This document shows positions 62,694 through 64,000 of a stretch of DNA of 64,000 nt, piece by piece; position 1 is the first letter of the stretch, and each line of letters starts with the position of its first letter. A program made the translations under genes and the position numbers. Under the pieces are notes generated by a model that had not been told where the DNA came from, searched no databases, and was given only the letters and a program-made list of their open reading frames with translations. This stretch comes from Brevibacillus laterosporus DSM 25. Its GTDB lineage: Bacteria > Bacillota > Bacilli > Brevibacillales > Brevibacillaceae. The stretch lies in contig NZ_CP017705.1 of assembly GCF_002706795.1 (NCBI RefSeq), forward strand, positions 496,001-560,000. Reading direction: 5' to 3'.

Positions 62694-64000
62694 TTATGCT
62701 GCCGACTCTACTTGATCCTTGTGCGCCTCACCCATCGCAGATTCTTTTCCAGGTAAGATCGCATGTAGGAAAATTCCTATGAAAGTAGCAAATGCTACAT
62801 TATCAATCGTTAAGTTCGTCAGGAAGCTTTGCCAGAAGGTAACTCCCTCAAAGCTAATTTTGTATCCACCGATTCCTGTTACTAGAATGGAGGCGGCAAT
62901 AATCATGTTACGTTTATTTGAAAAATCTACTTTATTTTCAACATACATCCGGAACCCTTGGGATGCGATAATCCCGAACAGTACGATCGAGACTCCACCA
63001 AGTACCGGCGTTGGAATGGTTAAGAGAAACGCGCTAATTTTTCCACAGAAGGAGAATAAGATCGCGAACACTGCCGCTAGGCCAATGACTGCTCGACTAT
63101 AGACTCGGGTGATTGCTAGAACACCCATGTTCTCGCCATAAGTCGTACTAGGTGGTCCACCGATAAAGGCGGCAACCGCGGTAGCTACACCATCACCTAG
63201 TAAGCTTCGGTGCAAGCCAGGTTCCTTCATTAAATCACGATTCATAATTTTACTTGTTACTAATAAATGACCCAGATGTTCTGTTAAGGAGACAAATGCA
63301 ATCGGTGCAATAATTAGGGCCGACAACCATGCTCCTTTATCCATCATGGCAGTTGTTAGCAAGCCTACATGCAAGTGTTGCGTAAACATTTCCGGTAAGC
63401 TGATGAAAAGTGGGGCATTTGTAATGGAAGCCCAGTCAATCAATTCAGCATGTCGTAGGGCTGTATAGCCGTATCCACCAATGATTCCAAGCAAGATGGG
63501 AATCAGTGATAAGAATCCACGTAGCATAACCGCAGCGATAATTGTTACCAGCAGTGAAACTAAAGAGATTTCAATAGAAGTGAGCGAGATTACTGACTTT
63601 CCCTCTACTGTTACTTTTGTAGCCATATCGACAGCTACTCCGGCCAAGCTCAAACCAATAACCACGATGATGGATGCAATCACAACTGGAGGGAGTAATC
63701 GATCTAGCCAGCCTACCCCAAATTTTCGTACCATTGCTGCTACTAGCATATATACCAGACCCGATAAAAAGCAGCCCAATAAGGCAACTCCTTGCCCGTA
63801 TGTTGCAGTCACCGTAATGATTGGTCCGATGAAAGCGAAGGAAGATCCAAGATAGTTAGGAATTTTTCCTTTTGTAATCATCATGAAAATTAGAGTACCT
63901 AAACCACTCGCGATCAATGCAGCTGATATATCTAAACCGGTTAAGATTGGGACTAGTACTGTGGAGCCAAACATTGCGAATAGGTGTTGAATACTAAGTG
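62694..64000 (-). CDS. pyrP: Uracil permease, 5' end beyond the window
   Basis: NCS2-family uracil:proton symporter. At least 435 aa are visible and the frame is still open at the right edge. Residues upstream of the first Met read LSIQHLFAMFGSTVLVPIL, the expected internal start of PyrP/UraA, so some 20-25 N-terminal residues are missing. Further signatures are GSSFAFIGPI, an EHLGH motif and a GGPPSTTYGENMGVLAITR loop with the NCS2 acidic residue. It is the first pyr gene seen; pyrR presumably lies further right. Confidence 0.95.
   Translation of the reverse strand, partial: LSIQHLFAMFGSTVLVPILTGLDISAALIASGLGTLIFMMITKGKIPNYLGSSFAFIGPIITVTATYGQGVALLGCFLSGLVYMLVAAMVRKFGVGWLDRLLPPVVIASIIVVIGLSLAGVAVDMATKVTVEGKSVISLTSIEISLVSLLVTIIAAVMLRGFLSLIPILLGIIGGYGYTALRHAELIDWASITNAPLFISLPEMFTQHLHVGLLTTAMMDKGAWLSALIIAPIAFVSLTEHLGHLLVTSKIMNRDLMKEPGLHRSLLGDGVATAVAAFIGGPPSTTYGENMGVLAITRVYSRAVIGLAAVFAILFSFCGKISAFLLTIPTPVLGGVSIVLFGIIASQGFRMYVENKVDFSNKRNMIIAASILVTGIGGYKISFEGVTFWQSFLTNLTIDNVAFATFIGIFLHAILPGKESAMGEAHKDQVESAA

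Noticed and set aside
1-64000. rRNA, tRNA, CRISPR array, insertion sequence or prophage
   Set aside because: No direct-repeat arrays, transposase or integrase motifs, phage structural genes or tRNA-like cloverleafs were noticed. Computational scans (tRNAscan, CRISPR and IS finders) would be needed to be certain.

Overview
The window is a chromosomal segment of an AT-rich, endospore-forming Bacillales bacterium. Gene content and codon style look most like Brevibacillus (for example B. laterosporus); this is an inference from the sequence, not a database match. Spore genes support the assignment: spoVM, a gerA-type germinant receptor operon, and a small Cys/His-rich protein of coat type. So does a gene order that matches the Bacillus subtilis pyr - rqcH/yicC/remA/gmk/rpoZ/coaBC/priA/def/fmt/rsmB/rlmN/prpC/prkC/rsgA/rpe/thiN/spoVM/rpmB/yloU/fakA/sdaAB/sdaAA/recG backbone, read here from right to left. 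No rRNA, tRNA, CRISPR array, insertion sequence or prophage was found.

Left end (1-6.7 kb): loosely packed accessory genes. They are a Y-family DNA polymerase with a LexA-like box, a MarR regulator with candidate operators beside a YVTN beta-propeller gene, a metallo-beta-lactamase-fold protein, and two poorly known genes. 6.7-10.5 kb: recG and the two-subunit L-serine dehydratase. 10.5-18.6 kb: an accessory block on the same strand, made of a gerA-gerB-gerC operon and a tightly coupled phosphonate operon (PEP mutase, phosphonopyruvate decarboxylase, aminotransferase, ATP-grasp enzyme). 18.7-23.7 kb: backbone again, with degV and fakA (fatty-acid kinase pair), Asp23, rpmB, spoVM and thiN. fakA carries a 5-bp tandem duplication that breaks its frame. 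23.9-27.2 kb: a polar amino-acid ABC importer and yjdF. 27.4-39.6 kb: a dense housekeeping run from rpe to coaBC.

39.6-40.9 kb: a small island with a decayed gene and a jacalin-type lectin. 41-44.9 kb: rpoZ, gmk, remA and yicC, divergent from rqcH. 45-54.5 kb: a second accessory region of mostly short, independently terminated genes. It holds two candidate structured RNAs and ends in a four-gene membrane operon (UbiA-type phosphoribosyl-polyprenol synthase-like enzyme, SMR/EamA-type carrier, PAP2-like protein, GT-C-like protein). That operon looks like a lipid-linked pentose donor pathway. 54.6-64 kb: the de novo pyrimidine operon (pyrP-pyrB-pyrC-carA-carB-pyrF-pyrE), which lacks pyrK and pyrD; pyrP runs off the right edge.

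The best candidates for undescribed biology are the lipid-linked pentose operon with the structured leader region in front of it, the aminoethylphosphonate plus ATP-grasp operon, the threefold jacalin lectin, and the fakA frameshift.
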